Shown: positions 47,301 through 59,102 of the stretch, one piece after another | Position numbering within the stretch: position 1 is the first letter of the stretch | Layout of the letters: each line of letters begins with the position of its first letter | NCBI RefSeq assembly: GCF_011745365.1 | Contig: NW_024468917.1 | Coordinates: 248,001 to 312,000, forward strand | Direction: 5' to 3' | Source of the DNA: Cryphonectria parasitica EP155 | Lineage: Eukaryota; Ascomycota; Sordariomycetes; Diaporthales; Cryphonectriaceae | Length of the DNA stretch: 64,000 bases | Position numbers and translations under genes: made by a program | The notes under the pieces: generated by a model | Database searches by the model: none | The model's input: the letters and a program-made list of their open reading frames with translations, nothing else | Told to the model about the DNA's origin: nothing

Positions 47301-48139
47301 TCTGGTACGTTGTTTTCCTGCTTCCACTTCTTCAGCACCTCTCGGGAGGCGGGCACAGTCTTGAACTCGTAGAGGCCATATCGCAGCATGATCAAGCTGC
47401 GGCTCTTCTCGTACTCCTTGGCGAAGTTCATAATGTTTACCCTCCAGTCCTTCTTGGCAAAGATCTCGTTCGCGGCATACTTGAGTCTGCGCAGGTCGAG
47501 GATGCAGAGGAACTGGCGCCGCTGAAGGTCGTCCAGCTCGGATGGCACCAAATGAGCCAAGAACTCATCAGCATATATCGAACCGACCCTGTTTGGGTTC
47601 TCGGGCACTTGCTTCGCGAGCTCTTCGCCATCGAGGTCGGGAGGGGGCGACGCGATCCTCATCGAAAAGAGGTTGCTAGCAGCGGTCTTGGACATGCTCC
47701 GACCGGTCATGTCGGCAGAGGCACCTCGAAAGGATCGGCCGGGCGTCGTCTTTGGAAAATTCTCGCGTAACGTGTTGGAAGGTACGCGGGGAGAGAAGGT
47801 GAACTTGGAGTTATTCATATTTGTGGTGCCGGCTCTGAAGGAGGAGCTTGCAAAGACCCTGCCGGGCGTGTTCGTAGGCACGTCGGAGAAGGACTTTGTA
47901 GTGTTGGTGCCGCCCCTAGCCGGGTTTTGAGTTCGGTTGAAGAGTTTCCTTCCAGCCATGACCGATGCACCAGCCTGCTTGGCGTTGCCGGCAGGGCCTG
48001 TGGTCCTCCAGCTACCCATAGGCCTTGGAGGAGTGTGCCCTATATCTCCAGTAGTAGAATAGGTGGAAGCAGCCAGACCAAATGACCGGTTGACATTGTA
48101 ACCAGGACGGACCTGTGCGCGCTGCCGCGAGGACTCCAT
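44383..48139 (-). CDS. NUP2: FG nucleoporin Nup2/Nup50-like with C-terminal Ran-binding domain
   Basis: Join complement(44383-44927, 45010-48139), 1224 aa. The N-terminal ~250 residues hold a basic, Phe-containing stretch and a conserved helical segment (YADEFLAHLVPSELDDLQRRQF through WRVNIMNFAKEYEKSRSLIMLRYGLYEFK). Next comes a long disordered region with dozens of FG repeats, many as SLFG, with Lys/Thr/Pro spacers and acidic patches. The last ~110 residues are a RanBP1-type domain (GPLRVLKHKSTGAVRILLRTEPSGRVAMNKLVLPNF, TWMIQVRNNEFAVKLATVLEEN). Nup2 links importin-alpha recycling and Ran at the nuclear basket. The 82-nt intron sits between the FG region and the RanBD linker. ATG 48139 is the first real ATG; the in-frame codon further upstream is GTG. 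The GC-rich FG region produces long shadow frames on the same strand (e.g. 44953-45990). Confidence 0.92.
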
Positions 48140-49352
48140 GATGAAGATGCGGCGCACTACACTAGTTCAGAAGGTTGACTGTTCGAGCTGACGCCGTTAT
48201 AAGAGGTGGTAGTGGTACTCTAGGTTGGGAACGGATCTCGGAACGTGGCTCGACGTCGCGAGACGGCGCGTCAAGGCAGGACAGCGCGGGGATTCGAGCC
48301 GGGCGAAGTCGATGCCACGCGATCGGCTGGAGAGAGGAGAGGGGCCGGGGGGGTGGGGGGGAGGGAATGGGAGGGAGAGAGCGCGTGTATGAGAAGAGGT
48401 GGGACTAAAAAAGTCGAACCGCTCTCTGGTGGCTCGAGGATGAATGAATTGGGAAAAAGAAGAAATAAGCCAGACGCCAACAAAGCTTTCTCCTTTGGTG
48501 AAGGATAAACAAAGGCGGCAGCGCGTTGCGATTCAACTGGCAATGACAACCAGGAAAGGCTTCATCAAGAAAAGAAAAGAAATCACGCGTCGCAAATGCA
48601 GTGGATGCGAAGGAAATGGGAGGAGGAGGCAAAATCTTTCGAGCCAAAGAGGCTATGTGGATGGGCGAAGTGTAGTCGAGGGGTGTCCGGTGGTGGGTGA
48701 GTTGCGATGCGATGCGGGAGGGATCAGCTCGCCTGGATCGCGCGACGCAACAAGAAGTCAGGTAGAGAGAAAAAAAAACTCCTGGGTTGGTTTTGGGCGG
48801 GCTGGTTTGCTTGGGATTTAGGGATAGAGAGGCGGGCAACGGTGCTGGGCTGCTGGGCTGCTGGGTAAGGTCTAGGGGCAAAGGCAGCCAGCCCACTGAC
48901 AGGCTGGAAGCGGCGACGGTGAAGCTAAGGGCCCGCTTTTTTCTTAGCAGGTGGTGTCATGGCCATACAAGACCCCCTATGCCTGCCAGTTCACTCACTA
49001 CCACCGTGATATGTAATCCAACAAGGTCTGCAGCTGGTCTGCAGCTGGCTGACAGTTGTCAGGCAAGGCAGGTCCCGATTTCGACACCCAATACGTCCCG
49101 AGGTCGATCAGAGGTTCCTATCTTTGCAAGTGAATCGGATTCTTGATGAGAGCCGTTGCTGTAATATACACTAATGCTGGCCAGAAATGGAAAGCGAGTA
49201 GAAATAAAGAGTGTGTCTTAACGCCGGCATCTAAACCAACATCTGCAGGGCTCAATCCAAGTAAGTAGTCCCTCCTTGACTCAGCCAAAACCCCAAGGCT
49301 GGCCGTTCCAGTCTGTCCACATCCCATCATATCGCATCCCAAACCGCATCCT
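48140..49352. other. NUP2 upstream region and SCP2 3' flank
   Basis: 1.2 kb. Simple words such as GGGCTGCTGGGCTGCTGG (about 48845-48865) and CTGCAGCTGGTCTGCAGCTGG (49027-49050) occur. No gene recognised. Confidence 0.6.
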
Positions 49353-49877
49353 CTACAGCTTGGCCTTGGTCTGCGCCTGCTTGAGGATAGGATCCAGCTT
49401 GGTGGCCTTCATCACGTTGCCCTTAATCTTCAGCTTGCCAGACATGAATAACCTCTGGGCATTGCCCTTTCCGGAGACGAGGCTAGCGAAGTCGGATTCG
49501 GAGAGGGAGAGGGTGACTGTGTGTGAGCCAGGACCATGTCAGCTTTGGGTGTGAATTTCTTTGTGCTACTATCTCCGGGGGATGCGTACCATCAGGCTTG
49601 TCACCAGTGCCCTTGGCGACATTGCCCTCGTTCTTCAGATCGATGTGCCAGCTGTCCGTCTCCCCGGCTGCGTTCTTGATCGTAAAGGCATAGATGCCCT
49701 TACCCATATCCATCGCCTGCTTCTTCTCGGCCTCACTGGACTGCAGCACCTGGTTCATGGTCTCGAAGAAGGCCGAGGCGGGGAACTTGTCTGTTCAGTT
49801 GACCATCATCAGCCAGAGTGATCATCGTAAGCATCACCTTGGGGGGCGTGGGCGCACGTACCGTTCTTCAGCGACAT
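49353..49877 (-). CDS. SCP2-domain lipid-transfer protein with peroxisomal C-terminus
   Basis: Join complement(49353-49516, 49590-49790, 49862-49877), 126 aa. Exon 1 is only 16 nt (MSLKN plus one base). The spliced product continues DKFPASAFFETMNQVLQ and has the SCP2 sterol-carrier fold markers: IYAFTIKNAAG, SWHIDLKNEG, LSLSESDFASLVSGKGNAQRLFMSGKLKIKGNVMKATKLDPIL. The last three residues are AKL, an accepted PTS1 variant, so peroxisomal import is likely, as for Pox18-type non-specific lipid-transfer proteins. Role: shuttling acyl-CoA or other lipids in the peroxisome. Introns are 71 and 73 nt, both clean GT-AG. Confidence 0.93.
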
Positions 49878-50579
49878 CTTGGCGGTATCTCGATGGGGAG
49901 GATGATGACGGTAGAGATGGGGCGGTGACTTATATGAGGTTGGAGCGAAAGCAATAGCAAGTTGGAAAGAGGAGGAAATTAAGAGGAATGTGACCAAGTG
50001 CAAGAAGGTTTTATGGGGTTTGGGAGAAGCGTTTAGAGAAAGTCGGGAAATCGCAAGACGGACCGGGAACAGGACAACGTCGGCTGGGTCATGACAACAT
50101 CCTACGCCGAAAGTTCACAGCGCAACATGTGAATGTTCCCCCAGACACGGGCACTAGGAGCCGAGGTCCTGGGCCCCATGTGCTTGAGCTGCTCAACCTG
50201 GCTTAGCCCCCTGTCCCCTGTAGCTCACTGTGGTCCCTGCCCCTACCCTTGAACCTCAGCAGTCTTCCTTAAGTGGGAGACGAAACACTGACCTGTGGTC
50301 TTTCCGGCCAATACTCTTTATTTCGAAAGCATTGGCTTTGTATCATCAACCTTTTCTTCTATTTCTTCTGAAACCTATCCTGAAGACCAATTGGGACTCC
50401 GGAAACACTTACAGATATGGGTATCGATTTTGAGAAGTCTAGCACCTAGGTCGAGTCCATCAGGGCCATTCAAGAAACCGAGACAACAAAGTCGCACAGG
50501 GTCTTCTGCTCGGACCACCCCTCCTTTCCTTTTTGCACCCTTTTGCCGGTTCCAGTCGTATTATTCCAATACAAGATCT
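49878..50579. other. Intergenic: SCP2 promoter and rhodopsin-like gene 3' flank
   Basis: 0.7 kb, no gene recognised. Tail of the rhodopsin-like gene to the right. Confidence 0.6.
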
Positions 50580-52125
50580 TCACCTATGATATTCTACCGA
50601 GGCTAGCTCACTCCTGCCACCAGGACGGCCAAGCACCGGCAAGTCACCTTCAAGCTCCCTCCTACCAGTCCACCCGAACTCGGGGTTCGATGACCCGTAT
50701 AGCTCAGGAACTCGCTCTCCAGGACCAGCCTCCACCAGGACCCTCTGGTGACCATGGTCCTGGCTCGTGTTGACTACACTTGAGCCGACTGTCTGGACAT
50801 TGGAGCTCGACTTTATCGCCTCCGTTTCTTCTGAAACTGGTTTGCGGCTGGGGAATAATGTCTTGATCCTCCGCGCGATGGGTAACATCACCAGAAGGCA
50901 GCCGCCGAAGACCCCGAGGCTGACCTCGGCGATGGTCCAGATCCAAACCGAGGCGAAGTTGACTGTAGAATGGTCGGGATCATCAGCAAAGACACGGATG
51001 ACGCGTTGGAGATGATCTTCCTCCACTCCTTCACCACCAGACAGGCTTACCTGTAGAGTCATTGACAGACGTCGACGAGGAGGATAGACTATTGAGCAGG
51101 CGGAAGATACTGGCGATGACAGTCCTGGTTGGTGTCAGAAGATGGATGGGCCTTGTTTGGATGAGCCTGGTGGGTGGGTGCAGTGGTGATAATGATATTG
51201 TGATCTGCTGGGGACGAGGCCACACTCACAGGATTCCTATCACAAATATGCCACACACCGCCAGCTTGTATCGAACGGGCAGGTGTAACTTCCAGGCTTC
51301 TCTGGCGGGCAGCACCAAGATGAGGCTGTTGAGAACGATGTCGCTCACTCCAGTTCCCACGGCGAGCGAAACCAGGTTCAAGCACTGTCTTGCCTCCGCG
51401 AATTCCCATAGACTTGCGATTGGGTGACACGCGAACAGGGTGAGGAAGAACTTGGCGAGACCCCAAGCCACAGCCAGCGCGGTAAGCATCCTCGTGGCAA
51501 TTCGCATCGGACGGTTTGGGAAGAGGCGGTAATACGTGAGCAGGACCGACACTTTGACAAGAGTCACATCGACAGTGTAGATCAGGCTGGCGATGAAGGT
51601 GTACTGTTGGACAAAGCAAGTATTTTGTCAACGATGAGCACAGGGTGTGTTCAAAGCCTCACGGGCCACATTCGGAGGCGAGGTTCAGCTGACTTACCAT
51701 CGAGATGTTTGCAAAGCTCACTATTTCCGTATACGGCCCAAGATATAGGCGAACGGCTGTTTTCAAGCAGAACGGTCAAAATTTACAGCCCAGACAGAAG
51801 CTTAACCTAGGAATATCGAGGGGGGTTTAATGTCGTGCGCACCGTGAATACTAATACCAACAAGACCCCAACAAAAGGCCTACAATGTCGTTAGAACATC
51901 CGGAGGTCAGTGTTCAGAGCGTGTAATTACCAGAGAAGTGATGGCCGTCCAGTCATCCCAGCCCAGCTTGACATCCTCGAGGCGCCGGGCCCAGACACGG
52001 AACGCGACGGCCAGAGTCCCCACGAGCGCCAATACTACCAGCCATGCGTAGATCCACTGATGGTTGTTGTAGCCTAGGTCGTCCAAATCTCTCGCTAGGA
52101 GCTTCATTGCGTTGCTCGTCGTCAT
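50580..52125 (-). CDS. Seven-helix fungal rhodopsin-like (Pth11-related type) integral membrane protein
   Basis: Join complement(50580-50962, 51051-51124, 51230-51603, 51698-51756, 51807-51879, 51931-52125), 385 aa. Five short introns (50-105 nt). Family features: WIYAWLVVLALVGTLAVAFRVWARR, LGWDDWTA, a second helix AFCWGLVGISIHG, YTFIASLIYTVDVTLVKVSVLLTYYRLFP, CHPIASLW, CLNLVSLAVGTGVSDIVLNSLILVLPAREAW and a last helix FASVWIWTIAEVSLGVFGGCLLVMLP, followed by a ~90-residue cytoplasmic tail. This fits the large fungal rhodopsin domain family (PF20684-type), many of unknown function and some Pth11-like receptors. There is no CFEM domain and no retinal Lys that I can identify. The donor at 51806 (GTTAAG) is non-consensus, so that exon boundary is less certain. 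Confidence 0.82.
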
Positions 52126-53593
52126 GACTAGTTGAATAATACGCAGGCACGAGAGTTTGCTGAAAACGGCAGAAGCACCTTCAATCAGCGAAGTTTGGCG
52201 GGGTGGCTTTCCCTCTTCTAGCAGTCTCGTTATATAACTCGTAGGTATGTTTGCATTCTTGTATTCTGTGCTCCTACAGCAGTGTCTCCATCTCCCCATC
52301 ATAAACCCGGTCAGGGCCTCTGGGGAGGAAGACAGGTTGTTTTGGTGGGGTGGGGGGGTGAAGGGGTGGCAATATTCCAGGGCCATCATCTCTGGTCAGC
52401 CTCAGAGGAATCTTGCCTAGTTGATATCTCTGTGCATGTGCCAAGATCAAGGCAGAATACTTGTGTCCAAGTTCTCAGGGTATTGGTATTGTGAAGTACT
52501 ATTTTGCCAAGACGAGGGTGGCGCCGCAAAGGAACGCGCCACAGCTGCATTGTAGATCCTGGTCTACTATGGTATAGCGACAAGTGCTCGTGATGTTCCC
52601 AACCCCCCAGTCGAGGTTTCATTAGGCAGTTGTGCTTCCCTCCATGGGGGCCTCGTCTTGTGAGCAAAACAAAGTGCAGTGTTCGAAGCCGTGCCACCTA
52701 TCTGAGTTGCTTAGGCACTTTCAGGTTAGCACGGAAGTAGGCGAGCTGCGCAACGTAGTGCCTCAAAACAAGCTTAAGTAGGGGGCCGAAGGAGTGTGCG
52801 GCTCCAGGGTTGGTCTGGCGATCGCGGCTCAATGCTCATCTTGGATTGAGTCCGCATTGGACTTGAGAGTAAACGGTAAGGTTTATGACATGTTGAGTAA
52901 TTGATAATCACACTACATAATCTATTTTTTCGACAATCAATTCAACACTGCCTCGTTTTCATTAACTGTTACAGGCATGTTTCCGCGAGGCATCGATTAC
53001 CATGGACGGTTCCATTTGGAGAATTACAGAAAAGGACGAAAACCAGCTATTGTATTTATAGCGATAATGAGTACCAGGCAACTTACATCAATCACTCCCA
53101 TCAGATGTTGTTATGGTGCGTCAGGGGTACAGTCATGGTTAAATTTTATTTAGTCATTTCAGAAAACGAATAGATAAATAAATAAATAAATAAAAAAAAG
53201 AAGAAAAAAAGAGAGAGGGTTGCAGAACTAGCCAGTCTTTGGGACACCCCCCCCCCCTGTCCAAGTGTGTTGCTCCTACACACTCAGGGAATTGTCACTT
53301 CATGAACCTGTTATCTACAGACAAGTTATTTGTATCTGTACTGCACCGTGAGAGACTCGCCTCTGAATTGGACCAGGATCCAGAGTTCAATTACTCTATA
53401 ACTGAGTGAGAACTCTGAGAGTGACGACCTCGAAGGTAGCCAAACAACAAGAGCTGATGTCTACGCATACTTCTTGGTCAGAGGCAGATGCCGATCATTC
53501 GAGGATGCAAGATCGACCTGTGCCCCCATAAACATGCCCCGTAATTCATATTCATGCCCGTGAACCACACTCCTCCCAGCTTCGTCTCTCCAG
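52126..53593. other. Intergenic, AT-rich in its right half
   Basis: 1.47 kb, no gene recognised. It holds a TAAA microsatellite (see repeat), a C9 run near 53247 and a long AT-rich part from 52880 to 53450. Confidence 0.55.
53172..53197. repeat. TAAA tetranucleotide repeat
   Basis: Five to six TAAA units passing into A-rich/AAG sequence. Confidence 0.75.
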
Positions 53594-54040
53594 TCAAGCA
53601 ACCGGCATAGGAATCGTCACACCAGAGACCACCGTCGGCAGTGTCCTCACCACCGCATCGTAGGCCGGTGGCCGGCCCTCCTCCGCACGCTGTCCCGTCT
53701 CGTTCTCACCCGAGACCCCCACCACCCTCTCAACCGCAGTGTCTTCCTTCCTCGCCGACCCGTATGGCGGCGGGGCCTCCCCGAGCTCGTTCAGGCCTTC
53801 GCCATCTCCAGACGCCGACATCCTCCGGGAGCCTACCCTTGCCACGCCCGCGGTTGGTAGAGCCTGTGCGGTGCGCTCCACGTCCTCATCTCGCCGTGTT
53901 TGTGTTTTGTTGGTGGTCTTCTTCCGCCGTCGGGCGCAGTACACGAGGCTGCCGGTCATGGACGCGGCGATGATCATGGCGAATGGGATGACGACGCAGA
54001 TCCAGACTGCGATGTTGGTACGTTGTGCTTGGAAGGCCAT
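53594..54040 (-). CDS. Small single-pass membrane protein with two PPxY motifs
   Basis: 148 aa, intronless, ATG at 54040. A very short N-terminus precedes one transmembrane helix (about 10-35, IAVWICVVIPFAMIIAASM) followed by CARRRKK, so the ~110-residue C-terminus should be cytoplasmic. That tail contains PPPY and PPAY, both matching the PPxY consensus bound by WW domains of Nedd4/Rsp5-type ubiquitin ligases and arrestin adaptors. The size and layout resemble Rsp5 adaptor membrane proteins, but no homologue is recognised. Function (ubiquitin-ligase recruitment) is an inference from the motifs only. Confidence 0.7.
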   Translation of the reverse strand: MAFQAQRTNIAVWICVVIPFAMIIAASMTGSLVYCARRRKKTTNKTQTRRDEDVERTAQALPTAGVARVGSRRMSASGDGEGLNELGEAPPPYGSARKEDTAVERVVGVSGENETGQRAEEGRPPAYDAVVRTLPTVVSGVTIPMPVA

Positions 54041-54782
54041 GTCGGGGTGCGCGCGTTGCGTCTTTGTGCTTGTTTTTTTTTTTTGTTGTTTATCTTCCGT
54101 TTTTCTCTTTCTTCCTTTCTTTTCTCTCCTCCCAAGAGAGAAGGGTTTTGGGGTGCCTTGCTTTCGAGGCTGGTCTTGACCCGTGGTGGCAGAACGACGA
54201 AGGTAACGAGAGTTTGGTAGTATGTAATATTAAATCATAAGAAAAAGTCGAGGTATTGTAGTCAGCCAGTCGAGAGAGGCAGGCCTGTCAATGAGAGAAA
54301 CTCGAGCTTGACATGAAGTTGATTCTGAGATGCTGTCGAGACGGCCTCAGAAGTTGCGATCCTTCCGGCTCGTGTAGAAAGAGCGACAGGTCGTCATTTC
54401 TTCTGCGCAGGAGCAAGGGAAGTGTCGATCAACAAGCTTGTGACGCAGAATTAACCAAGTAATTAAGCACTTACCCAGCTTGTCGTGCTCTCGAAATTCG
54501 AACGAGGTTGGAGTGGTCGGCCAGCCAGGAAAAACAGAATTCAAGCGTCATCCCTTGCCTCGAAGGTCATTCCGGATGCGCGCCAAAACGAGACCCGTCA
54601 CGGAAGTAAGGAATAAGATCTAATCTCGTCTCTGATATCTATGAAGGGAGGCGTATCGAGAAACATGTAATCTTTCTTTTCCTCCATTTCATGCAGGCTC
54701 GTGGCTATCTTGAGACGTTTTGTTCTGCTAAACCCCGGGTATTCTTTTCGATAATAATCACAGTCGCACTTTAGACCCTAAC
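54041..54782. other. Intergenic
   Basis: 0.74 kb. It includes a CT/TTC-rich stretch at about 54070-54130 upstream of the PPxY gene. No gene recognised. Confidence 0.55.
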
Positions 54783-56994
54783 TCACGAGAGACAGACTGT
54801 CTGCAGTTCTTGGCGTCTCCAAAACTCGTCGCAAGATGTTTCGTAGGCCTCTGCCGCCCACGATAGACGGACGGAGCCAACACGCTCATAACAATGACCA
54901 CCAAGCTCACCAGTCGTGCTGACGACAAGCAGGCCAAAGCCCATTGAGCCATGATGTACTTCGGATTCAGCGGTCAGTACTGGCTTTGCCAGCACCAACA
55001 TAGATAATCCTCGTTTGAAGTGGATCGTGCCCTGGGCTTTGTCAAACTCCGCCGACTCGATCTCACTTGGAGCGTCCAAGCGTGCGAAGCGAATAAACGG
55101 CGGCAGACCATTTTGAGCAGTCAGGTCCTCGGAAAAGTCCTTGGTATCATGACAATGTAGGGTTGACGGTAGGTCCTTCAAAACACCCTGGATGGTAATC
55201 ATCAGTGTTGTTTCGTCCACACGTACGTCTTGTGCGAGAAGATGTGCTGGCTCATATGGCGGCCAGATCCTCAGACCATTGACTCTGAGCCATGACCAGC
55301 TCGCTGTGGGCTCCATCCCCCATCCAGACCGTTCCTGGGCGACAGTCTCGTCTTGAACTTTGGACAAAGCTCGTCCCTCCAACCGTTCCCACATCATCCC
55401 GCGCACCAGATCTGAAGCCCACAGCCCACCGACCAGATGATCCCCCGTCGCCTGCGCAAAGAGATCAGCAAGGCCGAGGATCCCCGCTAGTCGGTCCGTG
55501 GAATATGTCATGCGGCGACGGCTGTAGTCTGCGAGTAAGTAGTACCAAGTCGTATATGGTTCGCCATTCTGAGCAGCCTTGTCGTCGGTCACTTGCTGCT
55601 GAAACCCGTCAGGCCCCAGAGGTCGCAGCAGCTCCCAGACCGGCCCACTAGCAGAGACGTCTCGGTCTTCCAACTGCGCCTTGGTCAGGCACTCCCACTC
55701 CGTGTAGCTCTTTGTGAAGTGGACGGTCCTGCGAGACAGATAACGCTCCTGCAGGCACCATCCGCGCCGGGAGAGCACGCCGCTCTCAGCTTCGCCTGAA
55801 GGAACCTCGCGCAGTGCACACAACTGCAGCACCTTTCCTCCCCCTTCGTATTTGAAGATAGGCGCTGCCGGCTGCACGCTCTGCGGATCTGGCTTGCTCT
55901 CGGTCTCAACCGGGAGTAACAGTCTTTCCTCGGGCGACTCAGCGGAAGCGGCAGAAATTGTGAGAAAAGCGTCTGAATATACGTTGCGCATCCGCCTCGC
56001 CTCATTATACCACTCGTTTTTACAATCCTGAGCAATACACAGGGCGTCGATCCACAGATATGGGATCTCAAGATACCTGCATACCTGGACCGCGTCACGG
56101 AACAATGGACTGAGCTGGCCAAGATCAATGCTTTCCATCCTCTGCGCGAGTGTGTCTGTAGTTGTTTTGGACACCTTTTCTGGCTTAGGGCCCCAGCAGT
56201 ATGTGAGAACTGCATACCTACCCTGCTTGCCCGATCCGTCTATAAGCCTCAAACCACCAGAAGACTCTTCCGATGAGGTAAGGTCTAGGATACGGGATGG
56301 GAGTGCAGGGTCAGCAGAGCTAGACTGATGCCGTGAACGCATTTCACATCGTCGGGACCTTTGAGCGTGCCGTGGATGGTTTTGGAGGCAGTCGTCCAGC
56401 CACGCACGAATGTGCGACAGGTCGCCTGGTCTGGCCATCGGACGACCACAGACATCGCCAGAGAGTGCCGCTGGAGAGCCTAAACATGATCAGGAGGAGC
56501 TCGTTAGATTATTTATTGAAGCAATTCAGATTCCACGTGTGTGATGACCAGTCACAGGGACACGTACCGTGAGCAGCAAGGAGCTCAAACGCATTCCCCC
56601 GAGGCCACAGAAGCCTGCGCTCAATGTCGTTGATCTCATGCCCACGCATCTTGTGCAGGCCACCGCCTCGAGGTCTATAGTCAGCCACACAATAGTGCAC
56701 ACCGGTACCCTGACGGTGCAGCCAGAACCCAAAGACATTATCGGGATGGTCTTGCTCTGGCGTGGGGGGTTCCGTCTGCGTCAGGAGCCAGGCGCAACAG
56801 GAACAGCCCCGCTGCGCTGTTCGTTCAAGCTCGGCACGGCTTGGCTGGTGTGGGACGAAGTAGATCTGGCCATCTGAAGGCCAGATGCAGAAGCTTCCGT
56901 TGTGGTCTTTGTATTCGAGCTCTGTGTGATGTGGTCCCTTGGGGGGATTGAACACATCGTGTGTAAAGACTTGTGTGCAAGTGTCACAGAGCAT
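54783..56994 (-). CDS. Heterokaryon incompatibility (HET) domain protein
   Basis: Join complement(54783-56479, 56568-56994), 707 aa. The N-terminal ~140 residues include paired Cys (LCDTCT, GCSCCAWL). The 88-nt intron splits them from the HET domain, whose motifs are clear: YAVLTYCWG (231-239), PYLWIDALCIAQD (282-294) and NVYSDAFLTISAASA, then SRRGWCLQERYLSRRTVHF. The C-terminal ~350 residues are not recognised beyond the family. HET proteins act in non-self recognition and regulated cell death during hyphal fusion. Many paralogues exist per genome, so no specific allele system is implied. It is flanked by AT-rich gaps. Confidence 0.9.
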
Positions 56995-59102
56995 GTTGAC
57001 GCCTGTAATTGGGAATATTACAGCTTTGGGTACTTAATTAGGATGCATGAGATGTTGATTTGTCTGTGATAATCTATAGCTGGTTTGCTAACTTGAGTAC
57101 TTATAGGTCAGTAAGTACTTGTCAGGTACATAGTAGTAGGGTGAGTGCTTCCGCTATATTACTGCATTGGGGCTATTTAAGAATCTGACATCTTACTATG
57201 CCAGGCATACCATTCGCATCGTGACCACCTCACTATGGAGTGAGGTTGCTTGACTGACTAGAGATCCTTACCCCTGGTAATCCTCTGGACGTCTTGTGAT
57301 CGCCATGACTTTATCTCTTCCTACGTCAGAGTGCAGCGCCGCCCAAAAGTACAAGTGGGCCCCAGCCCCATTTGGAACCGTATGATCAAGCAAAGTATAA
57401 AAATTGCCCCTTTTTGGTCGTGAAGATACTTTCTTGCAATGTTACAGACATTAGTCCATCATAAATAGTAATTTCCAAGAGAGAATGCTTGCTTCTGCCC
57501 AGACTTCCTTCTCGCTCACTTTAGGAAGGGAGACTCAAAGAATAGAAAGTCCTCATCTGCTACGGATACCAGGGACATAATATATATAGCCAAGTGGTGC
57601 AAATAACATCATGAGTGTACCATCTGACAAGAGGCACTGCTGCAGAGTGTCTTCCTTTTATGTGCTATTGAATAAGACCAGCGCTTGACTGCAACGTGCT
57701 AATAGAAACTCCGTTTTGCTATTCGTCTCAGTTGAAAGTTCATTGGCAAATGTATTGTTTACGACCTCATGATGCATGCAGTAAGGTATACTACATATAT
57801 TCCTATCCTGACTGTTGAGAAGTTCCGAGCTAAGCGGTTCACGTCCTGAGCAACATCGTAATTTACCATCCTGTACCAATATTCCATAAACACACACAAA
57901 GTTGATAGAAGCTCGTGGCAGCTCACATGTGCACTTTGCTGGCTCAACAGAATCTGCCGCGATTCGTATTAACCATATAGATTATTCGGACCTAGACATT
58001 GGCTGGATCTGATTCTGACTGATTGCCACCCTGTCTTTGCAAAAGAGGGAGACAGGAGGTATAATTTTGTAAATCATTAGGTAGAAGAATCGAGGGTTGT
58101 AAGATGAGTAGCTGCTGGTGAAGCACGCGAGTTTGTGATGCTGACTAAAATCAGGCTGAACTAATACATCCGGAATGGGGCCAAGGGGCGAAGGTGGGGG
58201 GGGGGGTCAGTACTGAAAATGAAAACCTTTAGCCCTACCTAAGAACTGTGTAGATTTCCCGTGGTCAGAGACGATTCTGGGAAGCTCAAGACATGATTTT
58301 GTCTAGAAATTATCGGAACTTATTTATGTGTATAAATTTACGTGGAACTTTTAGATTCAGCAAGGTTTGGGCATGTTCGCGCTTCTTATGAATTGTCTCA
58401 CTGCCCTCCTTGGCCGCTGTGATCGGCCACCAGTGTAACACTTGCATGCCCGCTCCTACATGGGATTTTGACGTCAGATGCACTGCAGGTAGCCCTGTTC
58501 TGCTTGTTTGCTGTCCAAGAGGCCACGCAACGTCCACCAGAGCACCGAATCTGAGGAAAGAGGGAAATAAAGAAACAAATTTTCTGGCCTCGACCTGCTC
58601 TCCCAGCTTGGTGGCATCTTTCAGACGTCCCACAGACCACCTTTTGACAACGTTGTTTCCGGTGGATTAAGGTTCCTTTGACTGACCTCGACATTTTCTC
58701 GACATTGCCTCTCTCTCTTGGCATCGATCCTGCAGTCGACCTCTTTACTACCAACTAAGCCCTTCGTCATCGAGTGAGGATATTCCAGGCTCGGATGAGT
58801 TGACGGGCTTTCCGGTGTGTCCGAGCTCTGCGGCAGGTGACATATTTATGAGGAATTCGTGTTGTTTTGACGATATCACTCGAGTGTTAGCCTCTCCGTG
58901 GTATCCGAACGGGAACATTCACCATCCGAATCGTCCGAGGTATGCCATCGCCCATGATGTCTTCGAGTTCTGAGCCCACTCCTTCAAAAGCAGAGAGATA
59001 GCCTCAAGCATTTCAATCGCCGGCTCCTCCTCCTCCTCCTAATCACTATCATAATGCTATTCCCATCTCAACTGTGCTTATTATCTATATGCGCCCTACA
59101 CC
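56995..59102. other. 2.1 kb AT-rich intergenic region
   Basis: No coding sequence or RNA gene recognised. An 8-bp perfect stem (57227-57234 with 57239-57246) forms a 4-nt-loop hairpin, a G10 run lies near 58197-58206, and a palindromic CRE-like TGACGTCA sits at 58469-58476, about 630 bp upstream of the sterol acyltransferase start. Confidence 0.5.
58469..58476. promoter_or_regulatory. CRE-like palindrome TGACGTCA
   Basis: Exact match to the consensus for bZIP factors of the ATF/CREB class. It lies in the upstream region of the sterol acyltransferase gene. One 8-mer carries little statistical weight by itself. Confidence 0.35.

Noticed and set aside
57227..57246. 8-bp stem hairpin as a terminator or small RNA
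   Set aside because: Intergenic, short and without any supporting context. Eukaryotic genes are not ended by such hairpins.
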